A stretch of 40,349 bases of DNA from Clostridia bacterium DTU022 (GCA_001512835.1 LFRQ01000111.1:1-40349), one strand, 5' to 3'; positions 1 through 8,543 are shown, counted from the first letter of the stretch. A program made the numbers and translations. Notes: generated by a model from the sequence alone, not told the origin.

Positions 1-401
1 AATTTTACCAAAAAGAGTGGTCTCTTGTTTATTTTTTTCCTACAACAATTTTACACTATGGCGCAGGACCAAGGATAATCTTTGCTCATGTCCCTATGAG
101 CATTTTAGTGTTATTGTGATAAAGCGTCGCCTGGAATTTCTTTAAGCTAAAAGGACAAAAGATTGGATGTATAGGGTATGGCTGGCAAATCAAGCGACCT
201 CTTGATTCGCATACGAGTGTTCGGCCAAATGTGCCTCAAACCTCCTTTTCTACACGCTTTAATTGACGCGTGCTTTTTATGTTTATATGATCATTTCCTC
301 AATGGAGGCAAAACAAATAAATAGGCTGAGAAATTTTACCAAAGGGGCGGGCCGGCGGCACCAGCCCGTGGACCGCAGGAATCTGGTCCCGAGCACTGCT
401 T
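1..401. other. AT-rich non-coding end of the window
   Basis: I find no convincing gene here. The stretch is clearly more AT-rich than the rest of the window. It holds several short hairpins: TGCTCAT/ATGAGCA (83-89 with 96-102, then TTTT), AATCAAG/CTTGATT (188-194 with 201-207), and CACGC/GCGTG (253-257 with 268-272, then a T run at 274-278). The first and third could be weak plus-strand terminators. A 12-base direct repeat AATTTTACCAAA occurs at 1-12 and 332-343. No tRNA, rRNA or recognised riboswitch pattern was seen. Confidence 0.6.
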
Positions 402-430
402 AAAAAAGACCCGGCTCTTTGAGCCGGGTC
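402..430 (-). terminator. Rho-independent terminator of the membrane protein gene
   Basis: A perfect 10-bp stem (408-417 with 421-430, GACCCGGCTC/GAGCCGGGTC) with a three-base loop is followed on the minus strand by six T (402-407). It lies 64 bases downstream of the stop codon of the 494-1117 gene and ends that transcript. Confidence 0.9.
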
Positions 431-493
431 TGTGTCAGCAGATTCCGCCCCCATATACGCCCAGGGGGCGCAGATGCGGCAAATTGTATATGG

Positions 494-1117
494 CTAAATC
501 CACTTGAGGATGCCGGCAAAAACGATCAGGGCCACGGCGTTGATGGCAAACAGAGTCCCGATAAACGCAGCCTGGGTTTTCGGCTTCCAATGATAGCAGT
601 ACGTGGCTGCCGCAAAGAAGGGGATGTACACGGTGATAAATACCGGGAAGGCACCCCACCAGGGATAAACCCAGGCAAAGGTAGGCGTCCGGACCAAGAA
701 TATTTCGATGAAAGAAAATATCGCCGCAAAAACGATGGCAAAAAACAGGCGGTTGTTAATGCCCAAAATTTTGGCCTTGGGATCTTCCGGGAGCGTCTTG
801 GTAGCAACCAGCCCGGCTATGGAAAACATGAGGCTGATCTCGACCCCAACCCCGACCAGGAGCAGAAACGCCGTTCCCGTGGGGACGGTCCAAAGGGCAT
901 GACCAGAAAAGTGCTGAATCAGGGCGTTGGCTATCTCATAGGCCCAGTGAACCATGTACAGGGCGAGACCGGCAGCTACACAGCGGTAATTCTTCTTGGA
1001 GATTTCATTGGCGTACACATAGACTACCAGGGCCAACAAGGGGATGACATACCACTGAAACGGTTCACCACTGCGCAAGATCTCCAATGCTTGTTGGGTC
1101 ACTTCTGGGTTGTTCAT
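494..1117 (-). CDS. Six-helix integral membrane protein of unknown function
   Basis: This 207-residue protein is almost entirely hydrophobic. About six membrane segments are visible (roughly residues 20-37, 44-62, 80-104, 121-142, 153-174 and 182-205), with short charged loops. Aromatic residues are frequent near the segment ends, for example WVYPWWG at 149-155. I see no catalytic motif, no transporter signature and no signal peptide. The ATG at 1117 has an AAGGAGG ribosome binding site about seven bases upstream. The gene stands alone: a terminator follows it, and about 135 bases separate it from the HD-domain gene upstream. That gap contains an 11-bp odd palindrome, GTGCATTGCAC (1148-1158), which could be an operator. 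Family not recognised; the coding call is secure, the function is open. Confidence 0.8.
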   Translation of the reverse strand: MNNPEVTQQALEILRSGEPFQWYVIPLLALVVYVYANEISKKNYRCVAAGLALYMVHWAYEIANALIQHFSGHALWTVPTGTAFLLLVGVGVEISLMFSIAGLVATKTLPEDPKAKILGINNRLFFAIVFAAIFSFIEIFLVRTPTFAWVYPWWGAFPVFITVYIPFFAAATYCYHWKPKTQAAFIGTLFAINAVALIVFAGILKWI

Positions 1118-1252
1118 TTTTCAACCTCCTTGCTTTTATAAATTAATGTGCATTGCACCCACCTTTGAACCGATAAAACAGACTGCTTTTGCTTTATCTG
1201 CTAGTTCAAAAGGCCGTTACGGGAGATCAGCCCCAAAGACTTTCCCGAAAAG

Positions 1253-2449
1253 CTAGTCGAGGTGAAAATAGTTGAACAACTCCCCGAAGTCGATAGTAGA
1301 AACCACCTTCTCCCGATATTCTTCGTAAAGGGCCCGGCGGCCTTCCTCCAGGTGTCTTGACGTAATCCCGTGGGAAACGGATAGATAGGTTTCGATGAAG
1401 GCGGCCAGCTTGTCGCAAGGCTCCAGGATTTCCCCGTCCAGGGGTGAGTAGCGGTCTTCATTGTATTTCAAGTTAATCTCTTCGGTGGTCACGTGGAGGA
1501 CCTTGTTATCCCGTATAATCTTGCTCTTGAATTCATCCTCGGTAAAGTAGCGAATCTCTTGCTGCCAGCTGGCCGGCAGAAGGGGCATAATCCGCTCTTC
1601 CACCTGGCGCACTTCGATCTCCTTGATGATCTCCTCGATTCCCTCCACGGAGCGCTTGACGGGAGAGACGATGTCCCTGGTCAGGACCTCGGGCAGGTCG
1701 TGGAAAAGGCCGCCGAAAAAGTTGTTGTACAGCCGGCGGTCGCAAACCCCCAGCTCCATGGAGCAAAAATAGGTAAAGAGGGCCACGATGAGCATATGCC
1801 CCAGCACCGAGGTTTCCGGGACCCGGGGGGACTGGGCCCAGCGCTGCTGGAAGCGCAGCTGGCCCACCAGGTCCACAAACTGGCGGGTCTTTTTGCCCAA
1901 GGTAAGTTTCTGCACCCCGGCCAGATCATAGTGCTCCTCGATCTCGTTTTCGATCTGTTCCCGGGTCGCCTCCAGGCCGTAGAGGTTCCCGTTGAGGGTG
2001 TAGATGATTTGAAATTCCCAGTTGGTGGCCAGGTAGTGGGAGGCCCGCAGAATTTTTTTCTCCAGGGGGCTGTAAGCGGGGTCAAAAAGATAGCGTTCGA
2101 AGCGGGGCAGAAAGCCGCCCTTGACGGGGGCAATCTTATCCGTTAACTTCTCCACCACCCAGCGGTTCAGCTGCTCTCCCCGCTCCGCCATCAATTTATG
2201 AAAGATAGGCGGCTTGATATCGGTGAGGACGATCCGGTGCAGGTACTCGAAAATGCCGCCCTCAATGAGGTTGCGCCAGTTTACCTCCGCCTTGTGGTCG
2301 TTCTCCTCCAGCTTGGCCAGCACGTAGGTAAACACCATCTTGTGGGCCTGCTTGTCCAGTTCCGAAAAACCCTTGGGCCGGATATGGTCATTCCACCGTT
2401 GAATGCTGGCCGCTTCGTAAAGGAGCTCCAAAAGCTCTCCGGTAATCAT
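1253..2449 (-). CDS. HD-domain hydrolase, YfbR-like
   Basis: A 398-residue soluble protein. The central part carries an HD-phosphohydrolase signature: a His in GHMLIVA, the paired His-Asp in FHDLPE, and a later Asp in TRDIVSPVK. This spacing resembles YfbR-type 5'-nucleotidases and related HD hydrolases, which use a divalent metal; the substrate cannot be told. The protein is about twice the length of E. coli YfbR, with additional N- and C-terminal segments. An upstream in-frame GTG at 2488 is possible, but its GGAGG sits directly against the codon. The ATG at 2449 has GAGGGGG six bases upstream, so I chose that start. The gene lies downstream of spoIVA but is separated from it by a terminator, so it probably has its own promoter. 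Confidence 0.8.
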   Translation of the reverse strand: MITGELLELLYEAASIQRWNDHIRPKGFSELDKQAHKMVFTYVLAKLEENDHKAEVNWRNLIEGGIFEYLHRIVLTDIKPPIFHKLMAERGEQLNRWVVEKLTDKIAPVKGGFLPRFERYLFDPAYSPLEKKILRASHYLATNWEFQIIYTLNGNLYGLEATREQIENEIEEHYDLAGVQKLTLGKKTRQFVDLVGQLRFQQRWAQSPRVPETSVLGHMLIVALFTYFCSMELGVCDRRLYNNFFGGLFHDLPEVLTRDIVSPVKRSVEGIEEIIKEIEVRQVEERIMPLLPASWQQEIRYFTEDEFKSKIIRDNKVLHVTTEEINLKYNEDRYSPLDGEILEPCDKLAAFIETYLSVSHGITSRHLEEGRRALYEEYREKVVSTIDFGELFNYFHLD

Positions 2450-2514
2450 CTTTGCCCCCTCAACTTTACTAAGATTTGATTTCGCCACCTCCCAGCTTAT
2501 TCCTGCATAAAAAC

Positions 2515-2545
2515 AAAATACCCCTTATGGCAAGGGGTATTTTTA
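2515..2545 (-). terminator. Intrinsic terminator downstream of spoIVA
   Basis: The hairpin ATACCCCTT/AAGGGGTAT (2518-2526 with 2532-2540) is flanked by an A-rich tract on the left and Ts on the right, so it could work in both directions. On the minus strand the stem is followed by TTTTGTTTTT. It lies 17 bases after the spoIVA stop codon and separates spoIVA from the HD-domain gene. Confidence 0.85.
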
Positions 2546-2561
2546 CAATCAGGGCTGCCCC

Positions 2562-4037
2562 CTAGAGAATAATAGCGATTAAGCCACCGCTGCCTTCATT
2601 GATAATTTTTTCCAAGGTCAGCTGCAGTTTCTCCTGGGCATTGGGGGGCATGTTGCCCAGTTTTCCGGTAATGCCGTCTTGAACCAAATCATGGAGGGAT
2701 TTGCCCAGAATCTGCGACTCCCACAGCTTTTGCGGGTTTTCTTCAAATTCAGCCAGGAGATAGTTGACCAGCTCTTCGCTCTGCCTTTCGGAGCCCACCA
2801 CCGGAGTAATCTCGGATTTGACGTCAACTCTGATCAAATGAAGCGAGGGAGCGCTGGCCCGTAGCCTGACCCCAAAGCGACCGCCTTGCCTGATAATCTC
2901 CGGTTCATCAAAAGTCATCTCTTCCAGTACCGGGGGGACGATGCCGTAGCCGGTTTCCCTTACCTGGTAAAGAGCTTCGGCCAGCTTGTCGTATTCTTTC
3001 TTGGCGACGGAATAATCCCTTATCACCCTCATGATATCGGCATCCTCGGTAATCTCTTCGCCGCAAAGCTCTCCCAAAATTTGGTTAAACATTTCGTCGG
3101 GCGTCTGGATCTCTATTTCCGCTTCCCCTGTCCCCAGGTTAACTTGCAGGCACGACGCGGACTTTACGTATTCGTACTCTCTCAGCTTCTCCACCATCCC
3201 ATTGATCTCGCGCACCTTGGTCACCTGGGCAATGTTTTCGTTGACAATCCGGTCGTAATGGTCTTTCAGCCAGTGTCCCGTCCCCAGCACCTCCACCCAG
3301 CGGGGCAGCTGGACAGCAACATCCCGGACGGGGAATTCGTACAAAGCCTCCTCCAGCAAGACCGCGATATCGCCCTGGTTCATCTCCAGGCAGTCCATGG
3401 CGATGACGGGAACATCATATCGAAAAGAGAGTTCCTCCTGCAGTTGCCTGGCTTCTTCGGAACGGGGTTCTCTGCTGTTGAGCAGCACCACAAAGGGCTT
3501 CCCCAGCTCCTTCAGCTCCTCGATTACCCTTTCCTCCGCCTCGACGTAGTTTTCCCGGGGAAGATCGGTGATGGTTCCGTCGGTGGTAACCACCACCCCG
3601 ATGGTTGAATGATCGCTAATCACCTTCCTGGTGCCCAGTTCCGCCGCTTCCTGGAAGGGGATATCGTATTCAAACCAGGGGGTAGATACCATGCGCGGCC
3701 CTTCCTCGTCTTCGTAGCCGGCAGCGCCTTCCACGGTGTAGCCCACGCAGTCCACCAGGCGAACGCGCATCACCAGGTTATCACCCACGGTTATCTCCAC
3801 GGCCTCGTCGGGAACAAATTTCGGCTCCGTGGTCATAATGGTGCGACCGCCGCTTCCCTGGGGAAGTTCGTCCCGGGCCCGTTCGTATTCCATGGGGTCT
3901 TCAATTTTGGGCAGGACGAAGAGTTCCATGAATTTGCGGATAAAGGTTGACTTGCCCGTGCGGACCGGCCCGACTACGCCCAGGTAGATATCGCCTCCGG
4001 TACGCTCTACCAGATCGCTAAACAGGTCAAACTCCAC
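2562..4037 (-). CDS. spoIVA: Stage IV sporulation protein A (spore coat morphogenetic ATPase)
   Basis: SpoIVA is the ATPase that polymerises on the outer forespore membrane, forming the platform for coat assembly; it is also needed for cortex formation. The 491-residue product matches the family length (492 in B. subtilis). Residues 23-31 (GPVRTGKST) form the Walker A loop; the N-terminal half is the TRAFAC-like ATPase domain. The C-terminus ends GGLIAIIL, the family's hydrophobic tail used in membrane anchoring through SpoVM. The start is GTG at 4037 with GGAGGG eight bases upstream; an out-of-frame ATG nearby stops at once. It follows the gpsA operon but behind a terminator, so it is transcribed separately. 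SigE control is expected from the family, but I could not find a convincing SigE promoter in the 115-bp upstream gap. Confidence 0.97.
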   Translation of the reverse strand: MEFDLFSDLVERTGGDIYLGVVGPVRTGKSTFIRKFMELFVLPKIEDPMEYERARDELPQGSGGRTIMTTEPKFVPDEAVEITVGDNLVMRVRLVDCVGYTVEGAAGYEDEEGPRMVSTPWFEYDIPFQEAAELGTRKVISDHSTIGVVVTTDGTITDLPRENYVEAEERVIEELKELGKPFVVLLNSREPRSEEARQLQEELSFRYDVPVIAMDCLEMNQGDIAVLLEEALYEFPVRDVAVQLPRWVEVLGTGHWLKDHYDRIVNENIAQVTKVREINGMVEKLREYEYVKSASCLQVNLGTGEAEIEIQTPDEMFNQILGELCGEEITEDADIMRVIRDYSVAKKEYDKLAEALYQVRETGYGIVPPVLEEMTFDEPEIIRQGGRFGVRLRASAPSLHLIRVDVKSEITPVVGSERQSEELVNYLLAEFEENPQKLWESQILGKSLHDLVQDGITGKLGNMPPNAQEKLQLTLEKIINEGSGGLIAIIL

Positions 4038-4152
4038 TGTTCATCCCTCCTTTATCGGCAAATTTGCACTCCTTTCCTCCCGGAAGGAGCCTAGGCATGA
4101 CCTAACAATATATATATATGTGAAAGGCAAAGCATTATTACCACCGGTACAT

Positions 4153-4178
4153 AAAAAAGAACCGCCTCTACGGTTCCT
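4153..4178 (-). terminator. Intrinsic terminator of the DUF512-der-plsY-gpsA operon
   Basis: The stem GAACCG/CGGTTC (4159-4164 with 4171-4176) is extended by A-T and G-T pairs and followed on the minus strand by TTTTTT (4153-4158). It lies about 45 bases after the gpsA stop and separates the operon from spoIVA. Confidence 0.85.
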
Positions 4179-4219
4179 TGAGGGAGATATTCTCCAAGCC
4201 GCTCTCGTTGGCCGCCGCC

Positions 4220-5206
4220 TTACCGCTGCCGGTGCATAATGGCTTCCGCCGCCTCCCGGGGCGGCTTCCCTTCGAAGAGCACCGCACCAATCTCCCGGGC
4301 AATGGGCATCTCCAGGCGGTGCTGTGCGGCCAGCTTCCCCACCGCCCGGGCAGTGAAGATGCCCTCAGCGGCCGCCTTGCTTCCCGGGGCCCCTTCCCCC
4401 GGCAGACGCCCCCGGGCCAGCATGATCCCGGCTTCCCGGTTCCGGTTGGGGAGTCTGGAAAAGCAGCCGGCCACCAGGTCTCCCAGACCGGCAAGACCGC
4501 TGAGCGTCTCCCTGTGGCCCCCCAGGGCCTCTCCCAGGAGCAGCATTTCTCGAAAGCCGCCCGCGGCCAGGATGGCCCTGGCGCTCTCTCCCAGGCCCAG
4601 CCCTTCCATGATGCCCGCCCCCAGGGCAAACATGCCGGCCAGAGCGCCTCCCACCTCCACGCCGACCAGGTCCCCGCCGGTGTAAACCTGCAGGGCCGGC
4701 GCGGCAAGCATCTCCGCGATCTGCCGTGCCGGCTCCGGGTTCCCGGCGGCCGCCACCACGGCGGTGGGCAGTCCCCGGGCCAGCTCCTCAGCGTGAGCGG
4801 GACCGGAGATTACGGCGATGCGCTCCCGGAAATCCTTAAGCTCTTGTTCCAGTATCTGGGAAGGGCACAGCCCGGTCCCCCCTTCCAGCCCCTTGGCACC
4901 GCTAACCAGAAGGGGCCGAGAGGGGAGCATCCCCCTTATGGCCGCCGCCAATTCCCGAAGTCCGCTGGGAGGAACGGCCAAAATAACCAGCTCCGCCCCT
5001 TGAAGGGCTTCCCCCAGGCTGTTGGTGGGGCGAACCTGCTCCGGTATCTTCACCCCGGGAAGGTAGGGCTCGTTGGCGCGCTTGAGAAGGAGGTTCTTGT
5101 ACGTATCGCTGTTCCTGGCCCAGAGCCGCACTGGGGTTTTATTTCGGGCCAGGGCCAGGGCCAGGGCGGTGCCCCAGCTGCCGGCGCCCAATACCGCTGC
5201 GCGCAT
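4220..5206 (-). CDS. gpsA: GpsA-family glycerol-3-phosphate dehydrogenase lacking the active-site Lys-Asn pair
   Basis: GpsA reduces dihydroxyacetone phosphate to sn-glycerol-3-phosphate with NAD(P)H, supplying phospholipid synthesis. The 328-residue protein has the N-terminal nucleotide motif GAGSWGTALA (7-16), the first active-site region SGAKGLE with Lys105, SGPAHAEE, GLAGLGDLV and RNREAG. The segment that normally reads GALKN is here GGALAG (residues 186-191), so the conserved catalytic lysine and following asparagine are Ala190-Gly191; I checked the codons (GCC GGC). The protein may be inactive, altered in activity, or regulatory. The ATG at 5206 overlaps the plsY stop (TGATG), indicating translational coupling; a TTG one codon upstream is less likely. 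The order der-plsY-gpsA is typical for lipid synthesis in Clostridia. Family certain; enzyme activity doubtful. Confidence 0.85.
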   Translation of the reverse strand: MRAAVLGAGSWGTALALALARNKTPVRLWARNSDTYKNLLLKRANEPYLPGVKIPEQVRPTNSLGEALQGAELVILAVPPSGLRELAAAIRGMLPSRPLLVSGAKGLEGGTGLCPSQILEQELKDFRERIAVISGPAHAEELARGLPTAVVAAAGNPEPARQIAEMLAAPALQVYTGGDLVGVEVGGALAGMFALGAGIMEGLGLGESARAILAAGGFREMLLLGEALGGHRETLSGLAGLGDLVAGCFSRLPNRNREAGIMLARGRLPGEGAPGSKAAAEGIFTARAVGKLAAQHRLEMPIAREIGAVLFEGKPPREAAEAIMHRQR

Positions 5207-5817
5207 CAATCCTTCTTCTCCTCCGCCTTTACCCTCTGCCCCAGCTTGGGTTCCTTCCCCTGGAGGAGGCGCCGGATATTCTCCCGGTGCCGCAGGAGAA
5301 CCAGCAGGGCCGCGGCCCCGCCAAAATAGAGATCGACGGGCTCAAAGCCGAAGAGGTAAAGGAAGAGGGGCAGGGAGAGAGCCCCGGCGATGGAGCCCAG
5401 GGAGACGTAGCGGGTGGCGGCAATTACCGCCGCGGCTACGCCCAGCACCGCCGCCGTCACCCAGCCCGTCAAGGGAATCAGCACGCCGATTCCCGTAGCC
5501 GCCCCCTTCCCTCCTCTAAATTTCAGGAAGACGGGATAACTGTGGCCGATCATGGCCAGCAGGGCGGCGGCCAGGAGAAGCTCCCTCCCCCCGCCGGCCG
5601 CCCGGGCCAGCAGCACCGCGACGGCTCCCTTAAGGGCGTCCAGAAACAAGACCAGCAGTCCGCCCGCCGGCCCCAGGAGGCGCATCACGTTGGTGGCGCC
5701 GATATTCCCGCTCCCGTAGCGGCGAATATCCGTCCTCTTGACCAGCCAGGTAACGATATAGCCGAAAGGCAGCGCTCCCAGCAAATACGCCGCCAAGAGG
5801 GTCCAGAAGGTGACCAC
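5206..5817 (-). CDS. plsY: Glycerol-3-phosphate acyltransferase PlsY
   Basis: PlsY is the membrane enzyme that transfers the acyl group of acyl-phosphate to glycerol-3-phosphate, the first step of phospholipid synthesis in most Gram-positive bacteria. The 203-residue protein has about five membrane segments and all three family motifs: SGNIGATNV near residue 36, GHSYPVFLKFRGGKG near residue 90 and RHRENIRRLL near the C-terminus. The start is GTG at 5817, one base after the der stop, with its GGAGGG ribosome binding site inside the end of der. The stop overlaps the gpsA start. Gene order der-plsY-gpsA puts substrate supply and acylation in one operon, although the adjacent GpsA lacks a key residue. 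Confidence 0.95.
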   Translation of the reverse strand: MVTFWTLLAAYLLGALPFGYIVTWLVKRTDIRRYGSGNIGATNVMRLLGPAGGLLVLFLDALKGAVAVLLARAAGGGRELLLAAALLAMIGHSYPVFLKFRGGKGAATGIGVLIPLTGWVTAAVLGVAAAVIAATRYVSLGSIAGALSLPLFLYLFGFEPVDLYFGGAAALLVLLRHRENIRRLLQGKEPKLGQRVKAEEKKD

Positions 5818-5818
5818 T

Positions 5819-7138
5819 TTAGCCCTCCTTTCCCTGCCGGGGCTTGAGGAGCAGGCGAAGCGGAGTGCCCTGGAAGCCGAAGGATTCCCGGATCCGGTTC
5901 TCCAGGTAGCGCAGGTAGGAAAAATGCATCATCTGTGGGTTGTTGACAAAAAGGACAAAGGTGGGCGGCGCCACCTGGGGCTGGGTGGCGTAGTACAGCT
6001 TCACTCTTTTCCCCTTCACCGTCGGCGGCGGGTTGACGGCGAAGGCGTCGGCAAGGAGATCGTTTAAAACGGCGGTAGGCACCCGCTTGCGATGCTCTTC
6101 CCGGACCTGCTCCACCAGGGGCAGCAGCTTCGACAAGCCTTTTCCGGTCAGCGCGGAAAGAAAAATCACGGGGGCGTAGGGAACAAAGGAAAAAGCGGTG
6201 CGGATCTCCTCCAGAAAGCTCTCCCGGGTCTTTTTCCCGGCGGCCAGGTCCCACTTGTTTACCACGATGATAAGTCCCTTGCCGGTTTCGTCCACAAAGC
6301 CGGCCAGCTTCAGGTCCTGCTCCACAAACCCTTCATCTGCGTCCAGGAGCAGGAGGCAGACATCGGCCCGCTCCACTGCCTTCAAGGAGCGCAGGACGCT
6401 GTAATACTCCACCGCTTCCTTAATCCTGCTTTTGCGCCGGACGCCGGCGGTATCGATAAGGATGTAGCTCCGCCCCTCATGGGTAAAAAAAGAGTCCACC
6501 GCCTCCCTGGTAGTTCCAGGGATATTGGTGACGATAACCCGCTCCTCTCCCAGCAGCCGGTTGACCAGGGAGGATTTGCCCACGTTGGGGCGTCCGATCA
6601 CCGCCACCTTGATGGCTTCAGGAGAGTCCGGCTCCTCCTCCCCGGGAGGGAGAACGGAGCAAAGCCGGTCCAGCAGGTCGCCGATCCCCCGGCCGTGAGC
6701 GGCGGATATGGGACTGATCTCTCCCAGGCCCAGGCGGTAAAAGAGGTATACCAGATCCTGGCTTCCGGGATGATCCACCTTGTTGACCACAGGAATGATG
6801 GTCTTGCCGCTGCGCCGCAGCAAGTCGGTAATCTCCTGGTCCAGGGCGGTGGGCCCTTCCCGGGCATCCAGGAGGAAGAGAATCACCTGGGCCTCTTCCA
6901 CGGCCAGTTGGGCTTGCCGGCGCACCTGGACGGTTATGGAATCTTCCCTTTCGAAGGTGATACCGCCGGTATCGATGACCACGAATTGCCGGCCGCACCA
7001 CTCGGCCACTCCGTAGAGGCGGTCCCTGGTTACCCCGGGCACCTTCTCCTCGATGGCCGTGCGCGCGGCGGTAAGACGGTTAAAAAGGGTGGATTTGCCC
7101 ACGTTGGGCCGTCCAACGATGGCGACAACGTTCCTCAA
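5819..7138 (-). CDS. der: Ribosome-associated GTPase Der (EngA)
   Basis: Der has two tandem GTPase domains and a C-terminal KH-like domain and is needed for maturation of the 50S ribosomal subunit. The 439-residue product shows both P-loops, GRPNVGKST at 9-17 and GRPNVGKSS near 183-191, the matching G3 motifs (DTGG and DTAG), and two NKxD motifs (NKVD and NKWD). Length and layout are normal. The start is TTG at 7138 with AGGGG about seven bases upstream. It overlaps the end of the DUF512 gene by four bases (TTGA), so the two are translationally coupled. The stop is one base from the plsY start. Confidence 0.96.
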   Translation of the reverse strand: MRNVVAIVGRPNVGKSTLFNRLTAARTAIEEKVPGVTRDRLYGVAEWCGRQFVVIDTGGITFEREDSITVQVRRQAQLAVEEAQVILFLLDAREGPTALDQEITDLLRRSGKTIIPVVNKVDHPGSQDLVYLFYRLGLGEISPISAAHGRGIGDLLDRLCSVLPPGEEEPDSPEAIKVAVIGRPNVGKSSLVNRLLGEERVIVTNIPGTTREAVDSFFTHEGRSYILIDTAGVRRKSRIKEAVEYYSVLRSLKAVERADVCLLLLDADEGFVEQDLKLAGFVDETGKGLIIVVNKWDLAAGKKTRESFLEEIRTAFSFVPYAPVIFLSALTGKGLSKLLPLVEQVREEHRKRVPTAVLNDLLADAFAVNPPPTVKGKRVKLYYATQPQVAPPTFVLFVNNPQMMHFSYLRYLENRIRESFGFQGTPLRLLLKPRQGKEG

Positions 7139-8481
7139 TGGATCTTCCCCTCCCTTGCCTGCAGCGCCAGGCTCTGCAAATATTCGGCCAGTTCCTGGGG
7201 GCCGCCCACGGGCCGTAGGGTTACCCCCAGGGCTTCCTGAAGTTGACCCACGCTGACGCCGTCCAGGAAAAGATCCGTTCCCTCCCGGAGCAGGGCCGGA
7301 GAAATGAAGAGGACTTCGCCCAGGTCTGCTCCGGAGAGGCCTTCCATTAAGTCTGCGCCGGTCAGCAGCCCCGCAACGGTCACCGTGGGCCCGAAAAATC
7401 GGTTCTCGATGACCCGGAGCCTTAAATCCAGGCCGCGGATTTCGCTAAAAGCCTTAACCAGTTCCTCCAGCAGGGGAGCGGCCTCCCTGCCCGTGGCCAC
7501 GGCGGCGGAAACGGGGCGCTTCAATTCCCCGGGCAGAGTTATCTTGACCCGGGCCAGCTCATCAAGAAAGATCCGGGCCAGGCCGACCCCGTTCTCCAAC
7601 TGGGGGTAGCCTTCGTAGGAAGCGGCATCGGGATAATCGGCGCCGGCCAGCCGGTAAAGTTCGTCGGCGGGGAAAACCAGGCGGCTGCCCCGTTCCGCCC
7701 GGAAGCGCCGCTGCCAGTTCTCCGCCGCGGCCACGATCTCCGCCGCTTCCGAGGGGGTGACCCGGCGCAGGGGCTCGTCCGTCTCCCGCCGGTAGCGGGT
7801 CAGCCCCACGGGAACCAGGGCGATGGACAGCACCCCCGTTCCCATGCTCGCCAGGTCCCGCACCGTCTTCTCCAGCTGGGGGCCGGTATTTATCCCCGGG
7901 CAAAGAACCACCTGGGCATGGACCTGGATTCCCTGCTGCAGTAGCCGGTGCAGGTTCCTCAATCCCGAAGCGGCCCGGGGGGTCCCAAACAGCCTCCGGC
8001 GGACGACAGGATCGGTGGAGTGCACCGAAACGTAAAGGGGGCTCAGGCGCAGCTTGACGATGCGCTCCATATCCGCCTCGCTGAGATTGTTTAAGGTTAT
8101 GAAATTGCCGTACAGGAAGGAAAGGCGGTAATCGTCGTCTTTCAGGTAGAGGGCTCGGCGCAGCCCCGGGGGGTTTTGGTCAACAAAGCAGAAAAGGCAG
8201 CGGTTGCGGCAGCGGCGCACTGGGGCCATGGTCGGGGGTTGGAACTGGAGACCCAGGGGGGTATCCTCCTCCTTGGTTATCCTTAACCGCTGCAGGCGCC
8301 CGTCTTTCTTCCGCAGCAGGAGTTCCACCCTGCGGTCTGCCTCCATGATCTTGTAATCGATTATATCCCGGACCGGCCGCCTGTCCAGGAGCAGCAGCCG
8401 GTCTCCAGGGGCCACCCCCGCCGAAGCGGCAGGCGAGCCCGGGGCGACGGCGCTGATCAGGCAACCCTCTTGCTTCCTCAT
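7135..8481 (-). CDS. DUF512 protein with PDZ and radical-SAM-like domains
   Basis: This 448-residue protein has three parts: an N-terminal PDZ-like domain (GSPAASAGVAPGDRL, about 15-29), a radical-SAM-like region with the cysteine motif CRNRCLFCFVDQ (C-x3-C-x2-C, near residue 93), and a C-terminal DUF512 domain. The cysteines are expected to hold a [4Fe-4S] cluster. The family is widespread in Clostridia and Cyanobacteria; no reaction is known to me. Being first in the operon with der, plsY and gpsA suggests a link to ribosome assembly or membrane growth, but that is only context. The ATG at 8481 has AAGGAAAG upstream, and a good SigA-type promoter lies 33 bases ahead. Confidence 0.9.
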   Translation of the reverse strand: MRKQEGCLISAVAPGSPAASAGVAPGDRLLLLDRRPVRDIIDYKIMEADRRVELLLRKKDGRLQRLRITKEEDTPLGLQFQPPTMAPVRRCRNRCLFCFVDQNPPGLRRALYLKDDDYRLSFLYGNFITLNNLSEADMERIVKLRLSPLYVSVHSTDPVVRRRLFGTPRAASGLRNLHRLLQQGIQVHAQVVLCPGINTGPQLEKTVRDLASMGTGVLSIALVPVGLTRYRRETDEPLRRVTPSEAAEIVAAAENWQRRFRAERGSRLVFPADELYRLAGADYPDAASYEGYPQLENGVGLARIFLDELARVKITLPGELKRPVSAAVATGREAAPLLEELVKAFSEIRGLDLRLRVIENRFFGPTVTVAGLLTGADLMEGLSGADLGEVLFISPALLREGTDLFLDGVSVGQLQEALGVTLRPVGGPQELAEYLQSLALQAREGKIH

Positions 8482-8513
8482 GATGCTCTTTCCTTCCCTG
8501 GTCGGTTTTTTCC

Positions 8514-8543
8514 ATTATCCCAAATCTGCTTTTGAAATGTCAA
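8514..8543 (-). promoter_or_regulatory. SigA-type promoter of the DUF512-der-plsY-gpsA operon
   Basis: On the minus strand a perfect -35 box TTGACA (8538-8543) and a -10 box GATAAT (8514-8519, five of six matches) are 18 bases apart. Transcription would begin near 8507, about 25 bases before the ATG at 8481. It sits between the end of the DUF3189 gene and the operon. Confidence 0.8.

Noticed and set aside
147..239. A 30-codon minus-strand frame starting TTG right after AAAAGGAGGT
   Set aside because: The ribosome binding site touches the start codon, the frame is very short and I recognise no family; insufficient to call a gene.
4038..4168. A SigE promoter ahead of spoIVA
   Set aside because: Several ATATAT and CATA-type sequences exist, but no pair has the required spacing and matches.
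4178..5329. A 383-codon open frame on the plus strand
   Set aside because: It is the antisense shadow of gpsA and plsY in GC-rich DNA; no ribosome binding site and no protein-like composition.
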